DNA of 64,000 nucleotides from Fimenecus sp052273625. GTDB lineage: Bacteria > Bacillota > Clostridia > Oscillospirales > Acutalibacteraceae. The position numbers were made by a program, and so were the translations under genes. A model generated the notes under the pieces. The model was not told where the DNA came from, searched no databases, and saw only the letters and a list, made by a program, of their open reading frames with translations. Location: the NCBI GenBank assembly GCA_052273625.1, contig DAVZHW010000003.1, positions 62,001 through 126,000 on the forward strand, written 5' to 3'. Positions 1-8,301 of this stretch are shown piece after piece; the first letter of the stretch is position 1, and each line of letters begins with the position of its first letter.

Positions 1-2
1 GT

Positions 3-383
3 ACAAACCCCGATGATGCTAAACGCTTTTGCGACGAAACGGGTGTTGACGCTCTTGCGGTGGCAATCGGAAACGCACACGGAAATTATCCTGTTCTTCC
101 CGAACTTCGTTTTGATGTTCTTGAGGAAATACATAAAAAAGTCAATACACCGCTTGTTCTTCACGGCGGTACGGGAATAAGCGACGAGCAGTTCCAAAGG
201 GCAATTTCACTCGGTGTCCGCAAGATAAATATAGCAACCGCTTCTTTTGATAATTTGGCTTCGTATGCAAAGGCTTATTGCGATAACAAGGAAAAAGCCA
301 ATTATTTTGAACTCTCTGCCTGCGAGGTTGAGGGAGTTTATCAAAATGTTAAAAGACATATTAAAGTTTTCAATATGGAATAA
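3..383 (+). CDS. iolJ: Class II aldolase, C-terminal part (probable IolJ)
   Basis: The gene is cut by the window start; the open frame runs from base 3 to the TAA at 381-383, giving about the last 126 residues. The visible part has the class II fructose/tagatose-bisphosphate aldolase C-terminal pattern: an IGNAHG metal-site segment, the LHGGTGI phosphate-binding loop and a KINIATA strand. In this family the reaction is a zinc-dependent retro-aldol cleavage. Because iolC follows after 14 bases and the rest of the inositol pathway is downstream, the substrate is most likely 6-phospho-5-dehydro-2-deoxy-D-gluconate, giving dihydroxyacetone phosphate and malonate semialdehyde. That substrate is inferred from context; a general fructose-1,6-bisphosphate aldolase is the alternative. 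Confidence 0.85.
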   Translation, partial: TNPDDAKRFCDETGVDALAVAIGNAHGNYPVLPELRFDVLEEIHKKVNTPLVLHGGTGISDEQFQRAISLGVRKINIATASFDNLASYAKAYCDNKEKANYFELSACEVEGVYQNVKRHIKVFNME

Positions 384-397
384 TCAAGGAGAAAATT

Positions 398-1414
398 ATG
401 AAATACATAGAATTTGACTCTTCAAAAAAATATGACCTTATTCTTTTAGGCAGAATTGCGGTTGACTTGAATCCCGTCGATTATTACTGTCCGCTTAACG
501 AAAGCACGACCTTTAAGAGATACCTCGGCGGTTCTCCCGCAAATATTGCGGTAGGACTTGCAAGACTCGGTAAAAAATGCGGATTTTTTGCCCGTGTTTC
601 CGACGACCAGCTCGGCACATTCGTAACCGATTTCTTCAAGAAAGAGGGAATTGACACCTCAAGAGTTAAGAGATGTGAAAACGGCGAGAAGATCGGTCTT
701 ACCTTTACCGAAATTAAATCCGAAACGGAAAGCTCAATCGTTATGTACCGTAACGAAGCGGCTGACTTGAAATTGGAGGTTTCGGATATCGACGAGGAAT
801 ATATCAAACAGGGTAAGGCTCTTTTGATTTCAGGCACGGCGCTTTGCGAAAGCCCGTCAAGAGAGGCGGCGCTCAAGGCTGTTATGCTTGCAAAGCGCAA
901 TAGTGTTCCGATTATTTTTGATATTGACTACCGTGCATATAATTGGAAAAATGACGATGAGATTTCAATCTATTATTCCGCAGTTGCTCGTGAGGCTGAT
1001 ATTATTCTCGGCTCTCGTGAGGAATATGACCTTACCGAAAAGCTCATAAAGCAGGGGATGACCGACGAGGAAACATCTAAATATTGGCATTCGCAAAATG
1101 CTAAAATCGTGGTAATCAAGCACGGCAAGGAGGGCTCGACAGCCTATACAAATGACGGCGAGAGCTATAACATTAAGCCGTTCCCCGTTAAGCTGCTTAA
1201 ATCCTTTGGAGGCGGAGACGGTTATGCTTCGGCATTCCTTTACGGTCTTTTTGAGGGTTATGAAATAATCGACGCTCTTGAATTCGGCTCGGCTTCGGCG
1301 GCTATGCTTGTGGCTTCTCATGCTTGCTCACAGGATATGCCCTCTGTCGAAGCGGTTAAGGACTTTATTAAGAAAGAAAAAGAAGAATACGGCGAAATGA
1401 TTGCAAGGGTGTAA
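398..1414 (+). CDS. iolC: 5-dehydro-2-deoxygluconokinase
   Basis: A 338-residue PfkB/ribokinase-family sugar kinase with an AAGGAG-type ribosome binding site. The N-terminal GGSPANIAVGLARLG segment is the typical substrate-binding region, and the C-terminal GGGDGYAS motif carries the catalytic aspartate (D274). In inositol catabolism IolC phosphorylates 5-dehydro-2-deoxy-D-gluconate at C6 with ATP, making the substrate for the aldolase encoded just upstream. The PfkB family alone would not give substrate specificity; the identification rests on the flanking iolJ, iolB, iolD, iolE and iolG genes. Length is normal for IolC and no defect is visible. Confidence 0.92.
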   Translation: MKYIEFDSSKKYDLILLGRIAVDLNPVDYYCPLNESTTFKRYLGGSPANIAVGLARLGKKCGFFARVSDDQLGTFVTDFFKKEGIDTSRVKRCENGEKIGLTFTEIKSETESSIVMYRNEAADLKLEVSDIDEEYIKQGKALLISGTALCESPSREAALKAVMLAKRNSVPIIFDIDYRAYNWKNDDEISIYYSAVAREADIILGSREEYDLTEKLIKQGMTDEETSKYWHSQNAKIVVIKHGKEGSTAYTNDGESYNIKPFPVKLLKSFGGGDGYASAFLYGLFEGYEIIDALEFGSASAAMLVASHACSQDMPSVEAVKDFIKKEKEEYGEMIARV

Positions 1415-1454
1415 ATCACTCCGTTCCCCCTTTGATTTGCAGAAAGGATACCAA

Positions 1455-2144
1455 ATGAAAAAGCTGTTCAAAAGCAAGATTTTCAAAGGTATTATCGGTA
1501 CGCTATTGTGTATTGCCATTTTGCTTGCGGTTGCGGTAATCGGCATTAACGCATATATGATTTCTTTTTCTAAAAAGAATTTTGTTACCGTAGACGAATT
1601 AAAACAGGACAGCTATGATTGTATTTTGGTGCTTGGCGCAGGACTTTGGAGTGGTAAGCCGTCGCCTATGCTAAAGGAAAGACTTGATTTTTCACTTGAA
1701 GCATACAATAAAGGGTGTAGTGACAAATTTCTTGTTTCGGGCGATCACGGTACGAAAAATTATGACGAGGTAAACGCTATGAAGGATTACCTCGTTGAAA
1801 ACGGTGCTTCGGCTGACTGTGTGTTTATGGACCATGCAGGTTTTTCGACTTACGAGTCAATGTATCGAGCAAGGGATGTTTTCAAGGCTCAAAAGGTGCT
1901 TGTCGTAACGCAAAAATATCATCTTTACAGGGCGGTGTATATTGCAAGACAGCTTGGTATTGAGGCTTACGGGCTTGACAGGGAGGAACTTAAATATCCC
2001 GTTACAAATAACATTAGAGAAGCGGCGGCAAGGGTAAAGGATTTCTTTTATTGCATAGCAAAGCCCGAACCCACCTATCTCGGCGAGGAAATACCGATAA
2101 AAACCGCAAGTGCTTCGCTTACGGATGATAAGATAAAAGTTTAA
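1455..2144 (+). CDS. SanA/YdcF-like DUF218 membrane protein
   Basis: A 229-residue protein. The ATG at 1455 is preferred over an in-frame start at 1401 because an AGAAAGG ribosome binding site lies about 8 bases before it and the protein then begins with a normal membrane anchor (KKLFKSK followed by a hydrophobic stretch, residues about 11-33). The rest is a DUF218 domain: the VLGAGLWSGKPSPMLKERLD segment, a VSGDHG loop and a TYESMYRARDVF segment. SanA-type proteins are linked to envelope permeability and YdcF-like proteins to SAM binding; no enzymatic role is certain. It sits inside the inositol operon without known pathway function. Confidence 0.75.
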   Translation: MKKLFKSKIFKGIIGTLLCIAILLAVAVIGINAYMISFSKKNFVTVDELKQDSYDCILVLGAGLWSGKPSPMLKERLDFSLEAYNKGCSDKFLVSGDHGTKNYDEVNAMKDYLVENGASADCVFMDHAGFSTYESMYRARDVFKAQKVLVVTQKYHLYRAVYIARQLGIEAYGLDREELKYPVTNNIREAAARVKDFFYCIAKPEPTYLGEEIPIKTASASLTDDKIKV

Positions 2145-2170
2145 TTATATGAATGAACGAGGGTAATATT

Positions 2171-2941
2171 ATGTACGAAAATCCTAATTTCAACGAAAAC
2201 AATGAAAAAATCCTCTGTGAGAGAAACGGCAAAAACTCCGATATGCTGATGGATATAAGAGTTAAAATTCTCAAAGCAGGCGAGGAAATGACCTTCTGCG
2301 AAGCGGAAAACGAAACGGCTCTGCTTTTGATGGCAGGCGATGTCGATTTTGTTTTTGACGGTAAAACCGAAAACGCAAAGAGGCGTTCTCCGTTTCTCGA
2401 CAAGGCAACGGCAATTCATTTTGCAAGGAACAATACTGTAACAGTAAAAGCAAATGAGGAGTCGAGATTTGTAATTGAGCAGACTGATAACTCAAACGAT
2501 TTCGGCATTCATTATTATAAAGGCGAGGATATGACCGTTCAGCACTTTGGCGCAGACCAATGGGACGGCACGGCCGACAGACAGGTGCTTACGGTGTTTG
2601 ACTATGAAAACGCTCCGTATTCAAAGCTTGTCTTGGGCGAGGTTTTTCACAAGCCGGGCTGTTGGACGAGCTACCCGCCGCATTATCATCCGCAGCCCGA
2701 GGTTTACTATTATGAATTTGAAAAACCGCAGGGTTTCGGCGTCGGCTTTAACGGAGATGATTGCTACAAGGTAGGCGACAAGGGCTGTCTTTGCGTAACA
2801 CCCATGCACACGCATCAGCAGGTGGCTGCACCCGGATACAAAATGTGCTATGTTTGGATGATTAGACATCTTGACGGCGATCCGTGGAAAAAGACGAGAA
2901 TTGACGCACCCGAACACAAATGGCTTTTAGACGAGAAATAA
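2171..2941 (+). CDS. iolB: 5-deoxy-glucuronate isomerase
   Basis: A 256-residue bicupin of the KduI/IolB family. The ATG at 2171 is favoured over 2153 because GAGGGT lies about 7 bases upstream of it and nothing suitable precedes 2153. The cupin metal site is seen in PPHYHPQPEVYYYEF and in the later THQQVAAPGY segment. IolB isomerises 5-deoxy-D-glucuronate to 5-dehydro-2-deoxy-D-gluconate, so it bridges the IolD product and the IolC substrate. The start follows the sanA-like gene by 26 bases, so the two are probably co-transcribed. Length and motifs match the family. Confidence 0.92.
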   Translation: MYENPNFNENNEKILCERNGKNSDMLMDIRVKILKAGEEMTFCEAENETALLLMAGDVDFVFDGKTENAKRRSPFLDKATAIHFARNNTVTVKANEESRFVIEQTDNSNDFGIHYYKGEDMTVQHFGADQWDGTADRQVLTVFDYENAPYSKLVLGEVFHKPGCWTSYPPHYHPQPEVYYYEFEKPQGFGVGFNGDDCYKVGDKGCLCVTPMHTHQQVAAPGYKMCYVWMIRHLDGDPWKKTRIDAPEHKWLLDEK

Positions 2942-2953
2942 GGAGATAAAACT

Positions 2954-4870
2954 ATGGCATATATGACTACCGCACAGGCACTTGTTAAATTTCTTGACAA
3001 TCAATATGTTTCCTTTGACGGAAAAGAAACAAAGTTTGTTGACGGAATTTTTACAATATTCGGACACGGTATAGTTTGCGGTCTCGGCGAGGCTCTTGAC
3101 TCCGACAGAGGCGGACTTACCGTTTATCAGGGCAAGAACGAGCAGGGAATGGCACACGCCGCAACCGCTTTTGCAAAAATGAACAACCGCAGAAAAATTA
3201 TCGCTTGCTCTTCATCGATAGGACCGGGTGCTGCGAATATGATTACGGCGGCGGCAACGGCAACGGTCAACCATGTTCCGCTTTTGCTCATACCGGCAGA
3301 TGCGTTTTCGACCCGTCAGCCCGACCCCGTGCTTCAGCAGTTTGAGCAGGTAAATTCACTTGCCACAACAACCAATGACGCTTACAAGGCGGTTACAAGA
3401 TATTGGGACAGAATTGCACGTCCCGAGCAGCTTATGACCGCTATGATAAACGCAATGAGAGTGCTTACGGATACGGCTGAAACAGGTGCTGTTTGTATTT
3501 CACTTCCGCAGGATGTTGAGGGCGAAAGCTATGATTTCCCCGATGAGTTCTTGCAAAAGAGAGTACATAAAATTACAAGAGTTGCACCCTCACAAGAAGA
3601 GGTTGACGATATTGTCAAAATTCTTCTCACTGCTAAAAAACCGCTTGTCATCTGCGGCGGCGGCGTGAGATATTCGGAAGCAGGTGAGGAGCTTGAACGC
3701 TTCTGTAAGGAATTCAATATCCCGTTTGCCGAAACTCAGTCGGGTAAAACCGCTTGTCATTCGAGTAATGAATATAACCTCGGCGGTCTTGGTGTTACAG
3801 GCAACTCGGCAGGTAATGTCATAGCGAAAGAGGCTGATGTTATTCTCGGTGTCGGAACAAGATTTTCCGATTTCACAACGGGCTCAAAGTCGCTTTTCAG
3901 AAGTGACGCTAAGGTTTTGACGATAAATACCTCACGCTTTGACGCTTACAAGCTCGGTGCGGTAAAGCTTGTGTGTGATGCGAAATTAGGTCTTATGGCT
4001 CTTTCGGATAAATTGAGAGAAAACGGCTATAAGTCGGCATACACAACTGAAATCGCAGATGCTCGCAAGGGCTGGGCAGACGAAATGAAACGCCTTGCAG
4101 AGTATAAATACGATGAAAGCTTCAAGCCGCTTATCGAGGCAAGAGATGAACGCACTATCCCCGAATTTGCGGAAAAATTCGGCATTATAACTCAAACCGC
4201 TGCTGTTTCAATGGTTCGTGAGATTATCGACGACGACGCAATTTGCGTAGGTGCGGCAGGCTCACTTCCGGGCGACCTTCAGAGAATGTGGACGTCCGAC
4301 AGCCTTTATTCCTACAATATGGAATACGGTTATTCCTGTATGGGCTATGAAATTGCAGGCGCTTTCGGCTCAAAGCTTGCTTGTCCCGATAAAGAGGTCT
4401 ATGCAATGTGCGGAGACGGCAGCTATCTTATGCTCCATTCAGAGCTTATAACCGCAATTCAGGAAAAGAAGAAAATAAACGTGCTTCTTTTCGACAACAG
4501 CGGATTTGGTTGTATAAATAACCTTGAAATGTCAAACGGTATCGGCAATCTTGCCACAGAGTTCCGTTTCAGAGACGATAACAACAATCTTTTGGGCGAC
4601 CTTGTACCGATTGACTTTGCTAAATGTGCTTCGGGCTACGGCGTAAAGACCTATACAGCAAAAACTCCCGAGGAGCTTAGATTTGCGTTGGAGGACTCCA
4701 AAAAGCAGACCGTTTCAACGCTTATCGATATAAAGGTTCTTCCTAAATCAATGACCGACGGCTACGGTGCGTGGTGGAACGTCGGCGTTGCAAGTACATC
4801 TCAAAATGAAGCCGTTAAAAAGGCTTATTTGAATAAAAAAGAAAATCAAGAGAAAGCGAGAAAATATTGA
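2954..4870 (+). CDS. iolD: 3D-(3,5/4)-trihydroxycyclohexane-1,2-dione hydrolase
   Basis: A 638-residue thiamine diphosphate enzyme of the acetolactate-synthase superfamily, preceded by AAGGAG. The N-terminal pyrimidine-binding part shows the E of YQGKNEQGMAHAA, the central domain shows VICGGGVRYS, and the C-terminal pyrophosphate domain has the GDGSY motif (residues 487-491) ending near DNSGFGCIN for the Mg-TPP site. IolD opens the six-membered ring of trihydroxycyclohexanedione to 5-deoxy-glucuronate. Only one base separates it from iolE, which makes its substrate. It is full-length, with no missing cofactor motif. Confidence 0.95.
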   Translation: MAYMTTAQALVKFLDNQYVSFDGKETKFVDGIFTIFGHGIVCGLGEALDSDRGGLTVYQGKNEQGMAHAATAFAKMNNRRKIIACSSSIGPGAANMITAAATATVNHVPLLLIPADAFSTRQPDPVLQQFEQVNSLATTTNDAYKAVTRYWDRIARPEQLMTAMINAMRVLTDTAETGAVCISLPQDVEGESYDFPDEFLQKRVHKITRVAPSQEEVDDIVKILLTAKKPLVICGGGVRYSEAGEELERFCKEFNIPFAETQSGKTACHSSNEYNLGGLGVTGNSAGNVIAKEADVILGVGTRFSDFTTGSKSLFRSDAKVLTINTSRFDAYKLGAVKLVCDAKLGLMALSDKLRENGYKSAYTTEIADARKGWADEMKRLAEYKYDESFKPLIEARDERTIPEFAEKFGIITQTAAVSMVREIIDDDAICVGAAGSLPGDLQRMWTSDSLYSYNMEYGYSCMGYEIAGAFGSKLACPDKEVYAMCGDGSYLMLHSELITAIQEKKKINVLLFDNSGFGCINNLEMSNGIGNLATEFRFRDDNNNLLGDLVPIDFAKCASGYGVKTYTAKTPEELRFALEDSKKQTVSTLIDIKVLPKSMTDGYGAWWNVGVASTSQNEAVKKAYLNKKENQEKARKY

Positions 4871-4871
4871 T

Positions 4872-5765
4872 ATGCTTGACAAAAACAAAGTAAAGCTCGG
4901 CATTGCGCCGATAGCATGGACAAATGATGATATGCCCGATTTGGGTGCGGAAAACACATTTGAACAGTGCGTTTCCGAAATGGCTCTTGCAGGATTTACA
5001 GGCTGTGAGGTTGGTAATAAGTATCCCCGTGATACTGCTGTGCTTAAAAAGGCACTTGAGCTTCGCGGTATGCAGATTTGCAACGCTTGGTTCTCTTCTT
5101 TCCTTACAACTAAGCCTTATGAAGAGGTTGAAAAGGACTTTATCGAGCACATTACCTTCTTAAAGGAAATGGGTGCTAAGGTTGTCGGAATTTCCGAGCA
5201 GGGACATTCAATTCAGGGCACGGATAAGCCGATTTTTGAGGCTAAATATGTTATGAACGACGAGGAATGGGACACTCTTTGCACAGGCATAAACAAGCTT
5301 GGTAAGGTTGCAAAGGATATGGGCATTAAGCTCTGCTTCCATCATCATATGGGTACGGTTGTTCAGACCGAAGAGGAAATCGACAGACTTATGGCTAACA
5401 CAGACCCCGAGCTTTTCGGACTTCTCTTTGACTGCGGACACCTTGCATATTGCGGCGAGGACTATATGTCGGTGCTCAATAAATATGCGAACCGTATCCG
5501 CCATGTACATCTTAAAGATATTCGTCCTGAAAAGGTTGAGCAGGTCAAGAGAGAGCATTTGAGCTTCTTGCAGGGTGTAAGGCTCGGCACCTTTACAGTC
5601 CCCGGCGACGGCGTAATTGATTTCAAGCCCATTTTTGACGTTCTTGAAAAGACAGGCTATGAGGGCTATGTTCTTGTTGAGGCAGAGCAGGACCCGGCAA
5701 TCGCAAATCCGCTTGAATATGCTATAAAAGCAAGAAAATATATCGCTGAAAAAGCAGGACTTTAA
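4872..5765 (+). CDS. iolE: myo-inosose-2 dehydratase
   Basis: A 297-residue TIM-barrel protein of the xylose-isomerase/AP-endonuclease 2 superfamily. The start MLDKNKVKLGIAPIAWTNDD is characteristic of IolE. Metal-site regions are seen at FHHHMGTVV, DCGHLAYCG, HVHLKDIR and LVEAEQDP. IolE dehydrates scyllo-inosose (2-keto-myo-inositol) to 3D-(3,5/4)-trihydroxycyclohexane-1,2-dione, the substrate of IolD. The ATG is one base after the iolD stop, so translation is probably coupled. Nothing odd is seen. Confidence 0.95.
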   Translation: MLDKNKVKLGIAPIAWTNDDMPDLGAENTFEQCVSEMALAGFTGCEVGNKYPRDTAVLKKALELRGMQICNAWFSSFLTTKPYEEVEKDFIEHITFLKEMGAKVVGISEQGHSIQGTDKPIFEAKYVMNDEEWDTLCTGINKLGKVAKDMGIKLCFHHHMGTVVQTEEEIDRLMANTDPELFGLLFDCGHLAYCGEDYMSVLNKYANRIRHVHLKDIRPEKVEQVKREHLSFLQGVRLGTFTVPGDGVIDFKPIFDVLEKTGYEGYVLVEAEQDPAIANPLEYAIKARKYIAEKAGL

Positions 5766-5779
5766 TCGGAGGGTGTAAA

Positions 5780-6934
5780 ATGAGTTATCAGTTTATTATG
5801 CCCAAACAGGTGTTCTACGGCGAAAACGCACTGTCTGACGCTTCGGAGCATATCTCCGCCTTCGGCAAAAAGGCTCTTATTGTTACCGACCCTATGATGG
5901 TTAAGCTCGGAAATGCCAAGAGAGTTACGGATATACTCGATAAGAGCAGCACACAGTATGCGATTTTTGACGGTGTAACGGGCGAGCCTACCGATAAAAT
6001 TGTCGAAGCAGGCTTGAAAGCTTGGAATGACGGGAAATGTGATTTTCTTATCGCTGTCGGCGGCGGTTCTCCGATTGACACCATGAAAGCAATCGGCGCA
6101 GTTGCCACAAGCGGCGGCTCTATCAATGATTTTCTCGGCAAGGTAATCACAGTTCCGACTCCGCCTATGGTTGCAATCCCGACCACAAGCGGCACAGGCT
6201 CGGAGGCTACACAGTTTACGATTATCACAAACACCGAAAAGGATATTAAAATGCTCTTAAAGGGTGCGGTGCTTATGCCCGACCTTGCAATCGACGACCC
6301 TGCGTTTACCATGACCGCACCGGCTTCCGTTACGGCGGCTACGGGACTTGACGCACTTTGCCATGCAAGCGAGGCTTACACCTCACGCAAGGCGCAGCCA
6401 ATGACAGACGATCTTGCTTTGAGTGCTGTCAAAAGGATTTTCGAGTATCTTCCGATAGCTTACCGTGAGCCTCAAAACGTTGAAGCAAGAGCGCAAATGA
6501 GCCTTGCCGCACTTGAGGCAGGTACGGCGTTTAATAACGCTTCCGTTACGATAATTCACGGTATGTCTCGTCCGATAGGCGCACTTTTCCATGTTCCGCA
6601 CGGAATAAGCAACGCAATGCTTATGACAGAGTGTTTTGATTATGTTTGCGACGGTGCTGAAAAACGCTTTGCCGATATGGCTCGTGCAATCGGAAAAGCA
6701 GACGAAGCGGACTCCGACGCAGAGGGTGCAAGGAAGTTCGTATCGGCTTGCAAGGAAATTTGCGATATATGTAATATCCCGAGCGTATCGGGTTACGGAA
6801 TTGATTTAGATGAGTTCCGCAGGGCAATGCCCAAGATGGCAGAGGACGCATTTGCATCCGGCTCGCCGTCAAACACAATCAAAGAAATATCCGTAGACGA
6901 TATTTTGAAGATTTACGAAAGACTTTGTAAATAA
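5780..6934 (+). CDS. Iron-containing alcohol dehydrogenase
   Basis: A 384-residue group III metal-dependent alcohol dehydrogenase with a GGAGGGTG ribosome binding site. It has the GGGSPIDTMKA nucleotide loop, the PTTSGTGSEAT signature and the four metal ligands of the family at D191, H195, H260 and H274. It lies between iolE and iolG with 14- and 21-base gaps, so it belongs to the inositol operon. The family reduces aldehydes or oxidises primary alcohols with NAD(P). Its position, together with the absence of iolA in the window, suggests it may reduce malonate semialdehyde to 3-hydroxypropionate. That substrate is inference; butanol- or propanediol-type activity is the alternative. Confidence 0.88.
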   Translation: MSYQFIMPKQVFYGENALSDASEHISAFGKKALIVTDPMMVKLGNAKRVTDILDKSSTQYAIFDGVTGEPTDKIVEAGLKAWNDGKCDFLIAVGGGSPIDTMKAIGAVATSGGSINDFLGKVITVPTPPMVAIPTTSGTGSEATQFTIITNTEKDIKMLLKGAVLMPDLAIDDPAFTMTAPASVTAATGLDALCHASEAYTSRKAQPMTDDLALSAVKRIFEYLPIAYREPQNVEARAQMSLAALEAGTAFNNASVTIIHGMSRPIGALFHVPHGISNAMLMTECFDYVCDGAEKRFADMARAIGKADEADSDAEGARKFVSACKEICDICNIPSVSGYGIDLDEFRRAMPKMAEDAFASGSPSNTIKEISVDDILKIYERLCK

Positions 6935-6955
6935 CAATTTGTTGGAGGTAAAATT

Positions 6956-7963
6956 ATGTTAAAAATCGGTATTATCGGCGCAGGTCGTATCGGCAAGGTA
7001 CACCTTGAGTCAATTAGCTACCATGTAAAAAACGCAACCGTAGTTGCAATGGCTGACCCCTTTATGAACGATGAAACAGAGAGCTTCATCAGAAGCTTCG
7101 GCGTTGAAAAGGTTTATAAGGACTACAAGGAAATCATAAACGACGCTGAAATCGATGCTGTTATGGTTTGCTCGTCAACCGACACACACGCACCCATTTC
7201 AATTGAGGCTATCAATGCAGGTAAGCACGTTTTCTGTGAGAAGCCGCTTGCAAATACAGTTGATAAAATCCTTGAAATCGCAGACGCACTCAAGGCTCAT
7301 CCCGAGGTTAAATTCCAAGTTGGCTTTAACCGTCGCTTTGACCATAACTTTGCGGCTATTCGCAAGGCTTATGACGAGGGCAAGATCGGCGACGCTCAAA
7401 TTCTTAAAATTACCTCAAGAGATCCGCAGGCACCACCCGTTGGCTACTGTGCGGCAAGCATTTTCCTTGATATGACAATCCATGATTTTGATATGGCTTG
7501 CTTCCTTACAAACAGCGACGTTGAAGAGCTTTATGTTTACGCAGACGCTCTTATCAATCCGTCAATCCGTGAGTACGGCGATTTTGATACCGCTATCATT
7601 TCTCTTAAAATGGCAAACGGCGCACTTGCTGTTATCGACAATTCCCGTCAGGCTATGTACGGTTATGACCAGAGAGCAGAGCTTTTCGGCTCAAAGGGTA
7701 TGGTTGCAACCTCGAACGACACGCTTTCATCTGCCGTAATTTCTACCGCTGACGGTGTAACGGGCGAAAAACCGCTTTATTTCTTCCTTGAAAGATATAT
7801 GGAGAGCTTCTCCGAGGAAGTAAGACAGTTCTGCTCGGCAGTTGAGAACAACACCGAAACACCCGTCGGTATCCACGCAGGCTTGCAGTCTGTTAAAATC
7901 GCACTCGCAGCAGAAAAGTCTGCAAACGAGCACAGAGCAGTTAAACTTTCGGAAATTAACTGA
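6956..7963 (+). CDS. iolG: Inositol 2-dehydrogenase
   Basis: A 335-residue GFO/IDH/MocA oxidoreductase preceded by GGAGGT. The Rossmann motif GIIGAGRIG puts the glycines at G8, G10 and G13. The family catalytic set is visible as K96 (CEKPL), D172 and H176 (DMTIHDFD), the spacing expected for inositol dehydrogenases. It oxidises myo-inositol at C2 to scyllo-inosose with NAD, the first step of the pathway. It is the last gene of the operon and is followed by two hairpins, the second a strong terminator. A scyllo-inositol or D-chiro-inositol preference cannot be excluded. Confidence 0.93.
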   Translation: MLKIGIIGAGRIGKVHLESISYHVKNATVVAMADPFMNDETESFIRSFGVEKVYKDYKEIINDAEIDAVMVCSSTDTHAPISIEAINAGKHVFCEKPLANTVDKILEIADALKAHPEVKFQVGFNRRFDHNFAAIRKAYDEGKIGDAQILKITSRDPQAPPVGYCAASIFLDMTIHDFDMACFLTNSDVEELYVYADALINPSIREYGDFDTAIISLKMANGALAVIDNSRQAMYGYDQRAELFGSKGMVATSNDTLSSAVISTADGVTGEKPLYFFLERYMESFSEEVRQFCSAVENNTETPVGIHAGLQSVKIALAAEKSANEHRAVKLSEIN

Positions 7964-7980
7964 TTTAACAGTTATCATAA

Positions 7981-8005
7981 AACCGCTTGTTTCGGCAGGC
8001 GGTTT
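7981..8005. repeat. 25-bp perfect repeat, left copy (hairpin)
   Basis: A 25-base sequence with GC-rich ends (AACCGC ... GCGGTTT) that folds into a short hairpin. It is identical, in the same orientation, to bases 9954-9978. It lies just after iolG and marks the left edge of the AT-rich islet. Confidence 0.8.
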
Positions 8006-8019
8006 CAACTTGTAGAAAG

Positions 8020-8053
8020 GCCCTGTTTCGGCGAAAGCCGGAGCAGGGCTTTT
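8020..8053 (+). terminator. Intrinsic terminator of the inositol operon
   Basis: GCCCTG and CGGC arms close on a GAAA tetraloop with matching GCCG and CAGGGC arms, followed by TTTT. It is 56 bases after the iolG stop. The rest of the 7964-8301 gap holds the 25-bp repeat, AT-rich DNA and a possible promoter for the next gene. Confidence 0.85.
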
Positions 8054-8263
8054 CAGTCAATACAGTTTTATGTCTTTTGTCTGTATGCCTGATGTCTTTG
8101 CACTTGTCTATGCAATCTGCCCACACACCGCTTTAGTCATTTTTTTTGTTTGTGCATTTATCTCTGAATTGAAAATGACTTAATTAAATTGTAATTTACT
8201 TTTGCTTTTTTATTTTCCAAAATTTATATGTTATATAATTTTTTGAAATTTTTGTAAAAATAA

Positions 8264-8291
8264 TTGAAATACAAAAATAATATGTTAAAAT
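8264..8291 (+). promoter_or_regulatory. Possible promoter of the AT-rich islet
   Basis: TTGAAA and TAAAAT are separated by 16 bases in very AT-rich DNA. If used, the transcript would begin only a few bases before the ATG at 8302, so either the message is nearly leaderless or the real promoter lies further up. Confidence 0.35.
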
Positions 8292-8301
8292 ACATTTAAC
8301 A

